A stretch of DNA of 64,000 nt, taken from Idiomarina sp. X4 (lineage in GTDB: Bacteria; Pseudomonadota; Gammaproteobacteria; Enterobacterales; Alteromonadaceae). The notes beneath the pieces were generated by a model. That model saw nothing but the letters and a program-made list of their open reading frames with translations, did no database searches and had not been told where the DNA came from. How positions within the stretch are numbered: position 1 is the stretch's first letter; every line of letters starts with the position of its first letter. Location of the stretch: the NCBI RefSeq assembly GCF_002808045.1, contig NZ_CP025000.1:1302001-1366000 (forward strand), in the 5' to 3' direction. Positions 1 through 8,943 of the stretch are shown in pieces. The position numbers were made by a program, and so were the translations under genes.

Positions 1-732
1 ACAACCATAAAAGGTGGGGTTTCAACCGGCTTCCGGGCGCCAGACCTGCGCGAAACCACCCCTGACTGGGGTCAGGTCAGCCGAGGTGGCGATGTCTACG
101 GCAACCCAAATTTAGAAGCAGAAACGTCAACAAACTATGAGTTGGGTTTGTATACCGACTGGAGTCGCCATACCTCAACCTCTGCTACTGTTTTTTACAA
201 CCAATTTGACGATAAAATCACTCGCGTTGCCTGCCCGGCAACGGTGTGTGATGCCGGACCGAATCAGTTTGGCTCCATGCCAACGACTCGTGTGAATATT
301 GATGAAGCGGTGACCCGAGGGTTTGAGTTGACATTCAATTCACGCCTTAGCCGCCATTGGTCAGTTAAAGGGAACTATACGTACACCGACTCTGAACAGA
401 AATCGGGTGAGTATGCCGGTGAGCCTCTAAATCAATTGCCTAAGCACTTAATACAAACGTCGTTAAACTGGAAGCCGAATAAGCGCTGGAACAGTTGGTT
501 ACGTGTGCATTATCGCGGTAAAGAAAGCCAGCCAACAACGGGACCGTCACAGAGCGCATTGGTTGCGCCGTCCTACACACTGGCAGACTTCGGTGTGAAT
601 TATTATGTGACACGAGACTTAAAGTTAGCAGCGGGTATTTATAACTTACTGGACAAGGAAATTGGCGTGGAAGAGTACGGCTATGTTGAAGACGGCCGAC
701 GTCTTTGGCTATCGGCCGCCTACAGCTTTTAG
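1..732 (+). CDS. TonB-dependent outer-membrane receptor, C-terminal part (5' truncated)
   Basis: The reading frame is open from the first base to a stop at 730-732, so the gene begins outside the window; about 243 residues are visible. The start of the visible part has the receptor-barrel signature GFRAPDLRE, followed by NPNLEAETSTNYELG, typical of siderophore-type receptors. The rest alternates short hydrophobic and polar strands, as expected for a 22-strand beta barrel. A NLLDKE motif lies near the end, and the terminal residue is Phe (AYSF), the usual outer-membrane insertion signal. Such proteins import ferric siderophores or similar ligands using TonB energy. The ligand cannot be judged because plug and TonB box are missing. 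It converges on pldA with a 3-bp gap. Confidence 0.9.
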   Translation, partial: TTIKGGVSTGFRAPDLRETTPDWGQVSRGGDVYGNPNLEAETSTNYELGLYTDWSRHTSTSATVFYNQFDDKITRVACPATVCDAGPNQFGSMPTTRVNIDEAVTRGFELTFNSRLSRHWSVKGNYTYTDSEQKSGEYAGEPLNQLPKHLIQTSLNWKPNKRWNSWLRVHYRGKESQPTTGPSQSALVAPSYTLADFGVNYYVTRDLKLAAGIYNLLDKEIGVEEYGYVEDGRRLWLSAAYSF

Positions 733-735
733 CAC

Positions 736-1767
736 TTAAAGCACATTGTTTAACGCAATACCTAAACCGAAGCGAGTCTGTTTGTGGTTGTAGTCAATCA
801 GGCTCTCTCCGTATCCGGTGAAAATTGACGTATAACCGATAAACTTGCCGCCGAGTGGAAATGTCCAGTTAAGCTCGGCGGAGCCTCTGCCGGTATCTAT
901 GGCGTGCTTAAGCCTTAAGATGTATTCGAAATCACCGTCACTGTAAGCGGTAGTAAATTCGTAATCACCCACATAATCGGTAATGTTGGGGTTGTCGTCG
1001 CCACTGGACTGAAGCGGGTCGGTTTTCGCGTCTTCCTGTAAACGAATCCATGGCTTGAACGAGAAAACGAAACGCCCTTTTTCAACAACAAACTGAGCAT
1101 AAAAGCGGTTCCAGCTGCGTGACAGTGGTTGACTGCGGCCATTCGACAAGTGTTCTGCGCCGAATACTAAAGCTGTGTTTGTACCAAACGGATGCCAGCC
1201 AGTTGGCGTCGCGTAGAAAAATTCCGGCATGTAGTTCGTTTCACGGAATGGTTTCGATATGTTGTCTGAGTAGACTTGCCACCAGGACTGTACGGTGAAA
1301 CCGAAGAAAAACTGGTCGTCTTCGAACAGCAAGCTTTCTTTATTAAGCGGTACTTTAAAGCTGAGCTGGAATTTAGCCTCGTATTCTTCTAAGTTTTCTT
1401 CATAACCTTCAATATCGGCGTACTGTATACGGTTAATATTGTTTGTGGTCAGCACAGGCAGCATGTAATTTCGGCGGTGTGGAGTCAGCACATAAGGGTC
1501 AAACTGGGTGACCTTTTCACTTTTCATCCGGTTGGTGAGCACACCCGGCTCTTCCACGGCATCGACTTCAACCACTTCCTCTTCTTCAGCGCTGCGGAGT
1601 TGTTGTTCACACTGGCTGCGAATATCGGCAATAGTGGTTTTTTCCGCTTTGGTCGTATTCATTTTGTCCAGCAGGCACTGCTGCATTTCAGACAGCTGCT
1701 GTGCGTGAGCCACTGTAAAAAGAAATAGACAAGAGGCTGTTACACTAAGACGAATCCATGTTTTCAT
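736..1767 (-). CDS. pldA: Outer-membrane phospholipase A (PldA)
   Basis: A 343-residue protein with signal peptide (cleavage probably after VAHA, about residue 22), an extended acidic N-terminal region with two cysteines (about residues 31 and 53), and a C-terminal barrel. The catalytic motif is visible as EHLSNGRS, giving the His and Ser of the OMPLA dyad, followed by SRSWNR with the supporting Asn. OMPLA is a dimeric, calcium-dependent outer-membrane enzyme that hydrolyses acyl chains from phospholipids that reach the outer leaflet. The protein is longer than E. coli PldA because of the acidic N-terminal extension. Its 3' end faces the TonB receptor gene. Confidence 0.92.
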   Translation of the reverse strand: MKTWIRLSVTASCLFLFTVAHAQQLSEMQQCLLDKMNTTKAEKTTIADIRSQCEQQLRSAEEEEVVEVDAVEEPGVLTNRMKSEKVTQFDPYVLTPHRRNYMLPVLTTNNINRIQYADIEGYEENLEEYEAKFQLSFKVPLNKESLLFEDDQFFFGFTVQSWWQVYSDNISKPFRETNYMPEFFYATPTGWHPFGTNTALVFGAEHLSNGRSQPLSRSWNRFYAQFVVEKGRFVFSFKPWIRLQEDAKTDPLQSSGDDNPNITDYVGDYEFTTAYSDGDFEYILRLKHAIDTGRGSAELNWTFPLGGKFIGYTSIFTGYGESLIDYNHKQTRFGLGIALNNVL

Positions 1768-1869
1768 AAAGGTACGACTCCAAACGGTAAGCTTCTGTGT
1801 ACTATAGCGGAATTAACAATTTTAGATCACTCATTCAGGTTTATTTTGTTATACACTTACAAAAAGTAG

Positions 1870-4620
1870 GTGTATAACGCTTATCGAGATGAGCAAAGGA
1901 GAACACGTATTTCATACCGCGCGCTCGAATTATTCGACAAACTGCCACTTTCTTACCGATTTGCAGCGGCATTGCTATTACCCGTTATCGCAATTATTTG
2001 GATGTCTGGCTCTAACATTATAGAGCTGCGACAGTCGGTTAATCGGCTGGATGCGCTGAATGATAATATCACGCTGGTCACAGCGGCCGGTCAGCTCGTC
2101 GGCACATTACAACGTGAACGTGGCTTGAGTGTGCTCATTACAGACACCGGCACTGAACGCTTACGTTCGCGGTTAGTGCAAAGCCGTGAGAGAACGAACC
2201 AGCAGCTGATAAACCTAAAGCAAAAGCTGGGTTCAGTAGATATTACGTCGGAAACCAAAGCGCTTCACCAGGGCTTAAAACTCGCGACTGACGCGCTGGG
2301 ACAGCTACCGGTTATGCGTGAACGTGTCGATAATAAACAAGCGACCCCTGATGAAATACTTCAGTTTTATACTGCGATTATTCGGCAAACCAATAGCCAG
2401 TTGAATGAGTTAGCACGCGACTTATCGATAGTGAGCCTCTCACGCGAAGTAAATGCTTACTTTATTTTAAACCGACTTCGAGAGTTACTCGGACAAGAGC
2501 GTGTCATTGTCGGTAAAGCGCTGTTAAACGGCAAAATGAGCCACGAAGACATTCGTCAGTTGGCTTATAACGCTGGTCGACAACGCAGCTTGCTGATTGG
2601 CTTTGAAAGTCAGACCTCGGTGGAGCCGGACGGTGAGTTGTCCGTGTTAACAACTGAGTTTCGGCAAAAGCTACTCGCAACACGAACGCCGAATGAGTTA
2701 CTTCAGGACATGGACGCTGACGTGTGGATAGCTCAGCAGACGCAGCTTATTGCGACCGTTCAGGATGTTGAGCAACGGTTAATCACGAGCATTAAAGAAA
2801 CAGCGACGAGTTCTTATGAGTCGTCTCTCAGCGAGTTATGGCGTTACGTCATTATATCGCCATTGGTGTTGCTGACTGCACTGTTCTTAAGCTGGCTCAT
2901 TCTGCGCTATGTGCGTCGCCAAATAATGTTGGCAGACTCCGTTTTTCAATACACACAAGATCGCATTACCATCACTGATGCCGATGGCCGAATTCTGGAT
3001 GTGAACCCGGCCTTTACGCGCATTACCGGCTATAAAAAACGCGAAGTGCTGGGTAAAAACCCCCGGTTCTTAAAGTCCGGGAGTCAGGGGAAATCGTTTT
3101 ATCGTTCTATGTTCCAGCAGCTAATAAAAGACGGCTTCTGGCAAGGTGAGCTGTGGAACCGTCGTAAGAACGGCGAGTTTTATGCTGAGCTGGCGTCCAT
3201 GAGCGCTATTAAGAATAAACGTGGCGAAGTACAAAACTTTGTGGGCATTAGTTCTGACGTAACAGAACGAGCGTTTGCCCATAAGGAGGAATTAGAATTC
3301 AGAACCTACCACGACGCTCTGACCGGGCTTCCTAATATCTTACTTGTACGAGACCGCCTGGAACACGCATTGAGCATTGCTGGTCGTAAAGGCGACATGG
3401 TCGTGGTCGCGTCTATCGACGTCGATAATTTCAAAAATATCAACGCTCAGTTTGGCCATGCGGTGGGTGATAAAGTCATAGAACAGCTTGCCCGGCGGCT
3501 CAACGCCACCATACGCGATGGCGATACGGTCGGAAGGCTCAGCGGCGATGAATTTTTATTGGTCATTGAAGGTGGAGAGAGTGAACTGCAGGTGAATGAG
3601 GTTCTCGAGCGAATAAAGTCCGAGCTCTCTGAAACCATTACCGTTGGCTCTTACATCATGGACATTACCGTCAGTATGGGCGTTACTGCGTATCCGCAGG
3701 ACAACAACGATGCCGATACCCTTATTCGCCATTCCAGCCAGTCACTGCATCAGGCAAAACGTAACGGCCGCGACCGCATAACTTGGTTTGATACTCAAAG
3801 AGAGCAAGCGCAGACCCAGTTAACGCAGCTCATTAAGCGGATGGAACTGGCTATGAGCAATAATGAACTCGAGTTGTTTTACCAGCCTAAAGTCAATATG
3901 AAAACCTGCGAGGTAATTGGCGTTGAGGCGCTTCTGCGTTGGCGCGACCCTGAACGAGGTCTGGTGCCACCGGGAGACTTCCTGCCTCTTATTGAAGAGC
4001 ATCCGTTCTCCATTGATGTCGGCAACTGGGTGCTCGACGCAGCCCTGAAGCAGGTGAATGAATGGCGTTCACAGGGCATTGAGCTGCCGGTGAGCGTTAA
4101 TATTAACGCGCTGCAACTGCTGGACGACGAGTTCCTGGACTCTGTAAACACTCACTTGCGCCATTACCCCAATGTGTCACCGCAGTTTCTTGAAATAGAA
4201 GTGCTGGAAAGCGCCGCCATTGGCAAAATTAATGTGGCCGCCGAGGTGCTGGCGAAATGCAAAAAAATGGGTATAGCCGTGTCATTGGATGACTTTGGAA
4301 CCGGCTTTGCCGCACTCGATTACCTGAAGCGCTTGCCGGCACAAACGCTTAAAATAGACCAAAGCTTTGTGCGCGATATGATGACAGACGACGGCGACCT
4401 GGCCATTGTGAAAGGTATTATTGGCCTTGCCGACGCCTTTAACTTCAACATTATTGCCGAAGGCGTCGAAACCGAGCAGCAAGGTAAAACACTGGTTGAG
4501 TTAGGCTGCGTGCTGGGTCAGGGGTACGGCATTGCGAAACCCATGCCGGCGAACGAAGTACTGCCATGGCTTAAAAACTGGAAATGCCCTGAAGGTTGGG
4601 GTGGGTATGAGGGTTTGTGA
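1870..4620 (+). CDS. Membrane NIT-PAS-GGDEF-EAL cyclic-di-GMP protein
   Basis: A 916-residue signalling protein. A first membrane segment (about 31-48) is followed by a periplasmic NIT (nitrate/nitrite-sensing type) domain with LQRERGLSVL, a second membrane segment (about 330-348), a PAS domain, a GGDEF domain and a C-terminal EAL domain. The cyclase signature reads LSGDEF, a one-residue variant that may or may not be active. The EAL domain looks intact: EALLRW, LDDFGTG and KIDQSF are present, so c-di-GMP phosphodiesterase activity is likely. Start: the frame opens just before a GTG at 1870 with no well-placed ribosome site. A good Shine-Dalgarno (AAAGGAG, 1896-1902) precedes an in-frame ATT at 1909, so the true start is uncertain. 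Confidence 0.9.
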   Translation: MYNAYRDEQRRTRISYRALELFDKLPLSYRFAAALLLPVIAIIWMSGSNIIELRQSVNRLDALNDNITLVTAAGQLVGTLQRERGLSVLITDTGTERLRSRLVQSRERTNQQLINLKQKLGSVDITSETKALHQGLKLATDALGQLPVMRERVDNKQATPDEILQFYTAIIRQTNSQLNELARDLSIVSLSREVNAYFILNRLRELLGQERVIVGKALLNGKMSHEDIRQLAYNAGRQRSLLIGFESQTSVEPDGELSVLTTEFRQKLLATRTPNELLQDMDADVWIAQQTQLIATVQDVEQRLITSIKETATSSYESSLSELWRYVIISPLVLLTALFLSWLILRYVRRQIMLADSVFQYTQDRITITDADGRILDVNPAFTRITGYKKREVLGKNPRFLKSGSQGKSFYRSMFQQLIKDGFWQGELWNRRKNGEFYAELASMSAIKNKRGEVQNFVGISSDVTERAFAHKEELEFRTYHDALTGLPNILLVRDRLEHALSIAGRKGDMVVVASIDVDNFKNINAQFGHAVGDKVIEQLARRLNATIRDGDTVGRLSGDEFLLVIEGGESELQVNEVLERIKSELSETITVGSYIMDITVSMGVTAYPQDNNDADTLIRHSSQSLHQAKRNGRDRITWFDTQREQAQTQLTQLIKRMELAMSNNELELFYQPKVNMKTCEVIGVEALLRWRDPERGLVPPGDFLPLIEEHPFSIDVGNWVLDAALKQVNEWRSQGIELPVSVNINALQLLDDEFLDSVNTHLRHYPNVSPQFLEIEVLESAAIGKINVAAEVLAKCKKMGIAVSLDDFGTGFAALDYLKRLPAQTLKIDQSFVRDMMTDDGDLAIVKGIIGLADAFNFNIIAEGVETEQQGKTLVELGCVLGQGYGIAKPMPANEVLPWLKNWKCPEGWGGYEGL

Positions 4621-4682
4621 GGTGGCAATGTGGCTTGTGTCTGAAATTAACAATAATCGACGGAACCATGTAGCGGTCATCA

Positions 4683-5048
4683 TCAAATCCAAACGTCATT
4701 CTCAGCAGTTTTACTACCTGTTTCATCACCAGTGTTAACTACACCTCGTGGCTCTATCAGTAACACCTGGGCTTCTTGTTCGGCGTAAGGCTTATGTTCA
4801 ATGCCCTTCGGCACTACATACATTTCACCTTCCGACAGATCGACGTGACCGTCTCTGAAGTCGATGCGCAGACGCCCCGAAAGCACGATGAAGGTTTCAT
4901 CGGTGTCTTTATGGTCATGCCAGACAAAGTCACCTTGCAGCTTTACCACTTTGAACTGGTAATCGTTCATCTCGGCAATCACCTTCGGCGACCATTGCTC
5001 GCTAAACAGGCTCAGTTTTTCTTTGAAGTTTATCGGTTTGTGCGGCAT
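4683..5048 (-). CDS. Small cupin-domain protein
   Basis: A 121-residue single-domain cupin. The first cupin motif is visible as WHDHKDTDETFIVLSG and the second as GEMYVVPKGIEHKP, giving the His/Glu set expected to bind one metal ion. Family members include small dioxygenase-like and mannose-6-phosphate isomerase-like proteins, but no substrate can be assigned. It converges with the GGDEF-EAL gene. A 17-bp repeat that recurs in the accessory island begins 25 bases upstream of its start codon, so the island starts directly in its leader. Confidence 0.85.
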   Translation of the reverse strand: MPHKPINFKEKLSLFSEQWSPKVIAEMNDYQFKVVKLQGDFVWHDHKDTDETFIVLSGRLRIDFRDGHVDLSEGEMYVVPKGIEHKPYAEQEAQVLLIEPRGVVNTGDETGSKTAENDVWI

Positions 5049-5073
5049 GGAGTTCCTTTTAGGTTTAGTCTGG

Positions 5074-5090
5074 TTTGTGCCAGGAGCGGA
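5074..5090 (+). repeat. Island repeat, copy A (direct)
   Basis: TTTGTGCCAGGAGCGGA. The same 17 bases recur at 6283-6299 (same orientation) and 10274-10290 (inverted). With copy B the match extends to 21 positions (5073-5093 against 6282-6302) with one mismatch. It marks the left edge of the accessory region, in the leader of the cupin gene. Confidence 0.85.
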
Positions 5091-5140
5091 TGTGGATTGG
5101 TACGTGCGAGCCGAAGGAGAGATCGTCGCGCTGCAACATT

Positions 5141-6121
5141 TTATTCTTCCCAGATAGCAACAGACTGTGCATCAAAAAATTCCACTTCCGAGATGCCCGA
5201 CTCCAAATAGGCGCGCGCATTGGCTTTGATACGAGTGTTCTCTTCAGTATTCTCGTCCCCAAATATGCTAACGTAGAACTTTTCCACCTGACTTCGCTTC
5301 AGTTGTTCAAAGATGTGTTTGTCTCCCTCGTCAATTGAGTGGCCTTGGATGAAGAATGTACCGCTGGACTTACGAAGAGCTCGAAAACAAAAGTCGAGGT
5401 AGGGATTATGCTCTATTCGCGCCTTTTTCTTCTCCGCCGAGGGTTCTGAGACGAACAAAGGAAATCTGCCGTCAACAAGGTTGCGCCGCACAAGATCCAC
5501 GATACTGGTTCTTGCCTCAGAGTAAGCATGCTTTTCAATTACAGATCCTCGGTCGAAAATATGTAGTCCACCGTGTAAGAAATGCACCTCTTGGTTTGTG
5601 CCATGCCCGCGCCATTTGCAACCGACCCGAAACCCGTCATCAGTCAAGTATGCTTCTGGTGGAAGGTTGACCATATTCCTCGCCCAGTAAAACAGCAGAT
5701 CGTAGTTGACTGTAAAAACTTGGTTGAATCGCGACAAATACCTGCGCGCCGAAGTGAACTGCTTATCGGCTATTTCGTTCGGTCGGCTCGGATGTGTGTT
5801 AGAAATAGCGGAAATTAACGCATCCTTTAGAAGCTGCTGGTCTCTCTCAATCGTCTCTAGCAGCGGGCCGTTTCCACCGTATGATTCCAAAACTGCTTTA
5901 GCCGAGACCAGTGCCCTCATAACCACCTCGAAATCGTAGGTTCCGCAACGGTCGAATAGAGCTCGAATCTCTGCTTCTCGCGCGTCGAAGTCTGCTGCCT
6001 CCAAGAGATTAGCGTAATTAAAGATACTATCATCCCAAGCTCGAGAAAAGCCGTTTCCAAGCAGAACCGAGGGCTTTTCGCCCTCCTCAACGGTAGCGAT
6101 TGCTTCTTCGAAAGTAATCAT
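5141..6121 (-). CDS. SIR2-like DUF4917 family protein
   Basis: A 326-residue cytoplasmic protein. The start is the ATG at 6121, because GGAG lies 5 bases upstream; a GTG at 6127 overlaps that ribosome site. Motifs in order fit the SIR2-like fold: LLGNGFS (20-26, dinucleotide-binding loop), TVNYD (137-141), LHG (182-184) and GHSIDE (260-265). This is the pattern of the SIR2_2/DUF4917 group. SIR2 domains in bacterial immunity (Thoeris ThsA, DSR, SIR2-HerA) deplete NAD; whether this lone-domain protein does so is inference. No partner gene overlaps it. It is the only gene between repeat copies A and B, which suggests it moved as a unit. Confidence 0.8.
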   Translation of the reverse strand: MITFEEAIATVEEGEKPSVLLGNGFSRAWDDSIFNYANLLEAADFDAREAEIRALFDRCGTYDFEVVMRALVSAKAVLESYGGNGPLLETIERDQQLLKDALISAISNTHPSRPNEIADKQFTSARRYLSRFNQVFTVNYDLLFYWARNMVNLPPEAYLTDDGFRVGCKWRGHGTNQEVHFLHGGLHIFDRGSVIEKHAYSEARTSIVDLVRRNLVDGRFPLFVSEPSAEKKKARIEHNPYLDFCFRALRKSSGTFFIQGHSIDEGDKHIFEQLKRSQVEKFYVSIFGDENTEENTRIKANARAYLESGISEVEFFDAQSVAIWEE

Positions 6122-6282
6122 AAACACTCCATGAATAGGTTCTGGGCATAATGCTCAAAACAGTAGTGCACGTTAGATCGCCCAACCAATAGGGTGATTC
6201 TGTCTTTGCTTGTTAGGTAGGAACTTCTGTAATCCCCCCGGAAAATTGGAGCAGTTATTAGCAGTAAAAAGCAGACTGCTTG

Positions 6283-6299
6283 TTTGTGCCAGGAGCGGA
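6283..6299 (+). repeat. Island repeat, copy B (direct)
   Basis: TTTGTGCCAGGAGCGGA, identical to copy A over 17 bases and in the same orientation, 1209 bp away. It is preceded by AAGCAGACTGCTT (6270-6282), a 6+1+6 perfect palindrome able to form a small hairpin. It separates the SIR2-like gene from the HNH gene. Confidence 0.85.
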
Positions 6300-6355
6300 C
6301 GTCAGCGCCGAAATAATCAGTTTCCCGCATCGCAGGCGCATAGTTGGTTGCTCAG

Positions 6356-6928
6356 CTATAGTTTTACATATGCTTTTGCTATGGTTTCGTTGATTTCTGT
6401 TGCTAACGTTTGCGCCTCACGCATAGTTTTTTGTACTGATTCCCAATTAGCCCAATGCTGAGCCCATTTTTCTTTTCCTACCACAGACTCAAAATCTATT
6501 TTTGTTGGCTCAAGCCATGCCTCATATTTTTTCAACTTTTCGATACGCTGACTAAGATCTCTAACTCCTCGGGATTTTGGAGACAGTTTTGCATCGCTAG
6601 TAATCCATGCACTCCAAGGCTTGTTGCCTTTTGATTGATTACATTTACCACATGCAGGAACCAAGTTATGGATTTCGGAAATATATCCCGTTGGCTTTTT
6701 GTTAAGTACCAAAGGCCGCAAATGATCCCATTCCGAAGCTGTAGCGCCACAGTAGGCGCATTGAAAGCTATCGTGGTCCATACCCAGAATCTCTAGCGCC
6801 TCTTTAACTTGCTCATTTGTTGGAACAATTATTGGAATAATTGAGTTAATAAACGAGTTCGTGATGCTTGAGGACCTTCCCGTAATTTTCATCGGCGTTG
6901 GCATTCTGAATAGTGATAAGTAATCCAT
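6356..6928 (-). CDS. HNH endonuclease-domain protein
   Basis: A 190-residue protein from the ATG at 6928, preceded by AAAGAGAG; an upstream in-frame ATG at 6970 has no visible ribosome site. It holds a zinc-supported HNH core: CAYC (57-60), EWDHLRPL with His69, HNLVPACGKCNQSKG (87-101) with the second CxxC and the following Asn. The C-terminal 90 residues are charged and probably helical. HNH domains cleave DNA, and many small ones sit in restriction, homing or defence loci. Target and partner are unknown. It is transcribed in the same direction as the SIR2-like gene but separated from it by repeat copy B and about 230 bp. Confidence 0.85.
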   Translation of the reverse strand: MDYLSLFRMPTPMKITGRSSSITNSFINSIIPIIVPTNEQVKEALEILGMDHDSFQCAYCGATASEWDHLRPLVLNKKPTGYISEIHNLVPACGKCNQSKGNKPWSAWITSDAKLSPKSRGVRDLSQRIEKLKKYEAWLEPTKIDFESVVGKEKWAQHWANWESVQKTMREAQTLATEINETIAKAYVKL

Positions 6929-7126
6929 AACTCTCTTTATCCATAACAGCGTATTATACTGACCCTGCAAGATCAGATTCCTTGGAAGCTAGATTACATT
7001 GTAAGGTCAGAAAGTCCAATGGCCGCTGTTCGCTCTGAGCTGACGTTAAAGCAGGCCTTTAGAGATCGAATATAAAGAGATATGGCACTCTTGTAGAATT
7101 GAGTATGGTGGATAAGACTATTCAAG

Positions 7127-7687
7127 TCAGAGTTCACCCGCCTGCTCAATAACTTCCGTCCATGATTTTTTAGAATGCCAATCTTTATATCTTTCCATCA
7201 AGGGTAGGTAGTGCTCAGGAATATCTGATTCGGGTGCGTTGCTATAAACATAAGCCATTCCTTCTCTAAACCATTCCGGTTTCATCATTGTCGCCACGGC
7301 ACCAATTTCGGAAAATTGAAACCAATGAATCAATTCATGCTGAGTAATGTAGCTTTGCCACGATGCGGGAGCTATAACCGTACCAAGAAAAGGATATGAG
7401 ATGGCCCGCTCATTGCCTCCTCCGAATGACTGATAACACTCTAAAGTGGAGCAATATACAAACATAGGCTTTGAGCGAAGAGGTATTCCAGCAGAAGAGA
7501 CTGCATCAAAGGCGGATCCGTACAACTCTTCGGCTTTTGCCATTTCTTTTGTGTGCTCGACACAAACCGAATTGTGACATTTCATGTCGTTTAAATGCGG
7601 AAGTAATAGTCTAACTGGTTTTGCGAACGACCATACCAGCACCGGAAGCGAGACAAGAATCAACACCAATGACAATTTTTTTATCAC
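7127..7687 (-). CDS. Putative membrane-anchored gluzincin-type metallopeptidase
   Basis: A 186-residue protein starting at GTG 7687, supported by GGGGAG six bases upstream; the ATG at 7711 lies before that site. Residues 4-22 form one hydrophobic segment (signal anchor or signal peptide), so the domain should face the periplasm. HELIH (117-121) is the HExxH zinc motif and WFREGMAY (139-146) supplies a candidate third ligand, Glu142, as in gluzincin (peptidase MA-like) enzymes. Four cysteines (37, 42, 79, 84) may form disulfides. I do not recognise a specific family and the substrate is unknown. It stands alone, with about 500 bp of non-coding DNA upstream. Confidence 0.7.
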   Translation of the reverse strand: MIKKLSLVLILVSLPVLVWSFAKPVRLLLPHLNDMKCHNSVCVEHTKEMAKAEELYGSAFDAVSSAGIPLRSKPMFVYCSTLECYQSFGGGNERAISYPFLGTVIAPASWQSYITQHELIHWFQFSEIGAVATMMKPEWFREGMAYVYSNAPESDIPEHYLPLMERYKDWHSKKSWTEVIEQAGEL

Positions 7688-7711
7688 TTTAAGCTCCCCT
7701 TTATACAACAT

Positions 7712-8193
7712 TCATGTGTTTTGCATGCAGGTGGTGTAAATCGCTTGATAATAGGGTACTGACTCATAGGTCAGCGGAAGAATACCGTTATCGAGACACA
7801 CTATTGGTAAACCAAAAACCACTCCAGACCCTAACGACTGCACAATAAGTAGCTGTGGTTATGCGTTAATCGACATTAAACGAACCGTGTATACAAGACA
7901 ATAAAAAACGTAATTTATTGCAGAGGAGAGTATGAAGCTGCCTATTGGAGTCTTTAGGTCTTATGAATGAGAGAGAAACAGATAATTAGATATAATAGTT
8001 AAACCAACGAAAGGCCGCAATGAGCGAGCAACGGAAGTTAGAGTTATCCACCGCTTAAGGAAAATATGTCGATTTGTGTCAGGCTTTACCTGTATTACAG
8101 CTATGCAAAAATACGAAAATGCTTATACTTTGTGCAAGCTAATAATTTCAACCACATTACTTTAATGGAAGTTTTACAAGGATTGTATAAATT
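7712..8193. other. Gene-poor spacer in the accessory island
   Basis: About 480 bp without a convincing gene between two divergent genes. It should hold both promoters, but I see no clear -35/-10 pair. The only translatable item is a 12-codon ORF at 7932-7970 with AGAGGAG close upstream, which looks like a fragment. A weak partial likeness to the island repeat (TTTGTGTCAGG) occurs near 8072. AAGGA at about 8178 serves the next gene. Confidence 0.5.
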
Positions 8194-8589
8194 ATGAAAG
8201 ACTGGCAAGTACACCTTGGATTTTGGGGAACAATTATTTGGCTTGCATCATTTCAAATAATGCAGTTTTTAAATGAAAATGGTTATACCACTGAAGTGAA
8301 GGCAGTTGTTGGTTATACGCTAGGCTTCATTACGACATTTTCTGGCTACCTGTTTTGGGAGATATGGCATGGGCGCTGGGAACGCATCCTTGGTCAGGAA
8401 CGTGGCCTAATGCGTATCATATCTGCCATTCCGCTTCTATTTTTGCTTTTATTTGGCTTGCTTGGCTTTATTAACGGAATATTCAACTCTATGCCATGGT
8501 ACTACAATTTACCTTTCGCTTTGGCGAGTATCGTGGTTGCTCAGGGCGTGATTCCTATTCTTAATCATTTAGACGGTACTAAGCCTTAG
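8194..8589 (+). CDS. Hypothetical four-helix membrane protein
   Basis: A 131-residue protein of unknown family. Four hydrophobic stretches are visible: about 8-25, 36-58, 72-95 and 102-122, joined by short loops, with a positively charged loop around HGRWERILGQERG (60-72). No catalytic or transport motif is evident. The gene stands alone between long AT-rich non-coding stretches. It could be a membrane effector or immunity partner for a neighbouring island gene, but nothing in the sequence shows this. Confidence 0.6.
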   Translation: MKDWQVHLGFWGTIIWLASFQIMQFLNENGYTTEVKAVVGYTLGFITTFSGYLFWEIWHGRWERILGQERGLMRIISAIPLLFLLLFGLLGFINGIFNSMPWYYNLPFALASIVVAQGVIPILNHLDGTKP

Positions 8590-8943
8590 CAAGTGCAGGC
8601 ACGGCAATATCCATTACACTGTGCTTTTGCTCCGGCTTCATGGACGCCTACCTATCCTAGCTAGTTACTAAGCGTCCCATTTTGACAAGTCTGAGAGAAA
8701 AGCTGAGCTATATGCGACAGGCTTTATTGTTCTGCGCTATGTCTAAGTGCTTGAAGGTCGGTTACACAATAAAAATAAAACTTAGTATCTTTCCTCCTTA
8801 ATAGTGAAACTAAGCACTCGGACATTGCATTGGTTTGGTTTTTAACTTAGAAATTGGTAACTATGATTTAAACTAACTGGAAAAAACGACGAAAAGCATA
8901 CAAACTTTGAAGCACCTAATCGCCTGTTCTGAAGGAGAATAAT
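8590..8943. other. Non-coding stretch upstream of the DUF5343-HEPN pair
   Basis: A 354-bp AT-rich interval with no credible ORF on either strand. It probably contains the promoter of the following pair. I see only a short inverted repeat (AGTGCTT near 8748, AAGCACT near 8812) and a strong ribosome site AAGGAG (8932-8937) six bases before the ATG at 8944. Confidence 0.5.

Noticed and set aside
5141..6302. Integron cassette with attC site
   Set aside because: The repeats lack the paired R/L box layout and GTTRRRY core of attC, and no integrase is present in the window.
7932..7970. 12-codon ORF with a strong ribosome site in the island spacer
   Set aside because: Too short to support as a gene; kept only as a note in the spacer entry.
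8069..8090. Possible fourth copy of the island repeat (TTTGTGTCAGG)
   Set aside because: Only 10 of 11 bases match and the rest diverges, so chance is likely.
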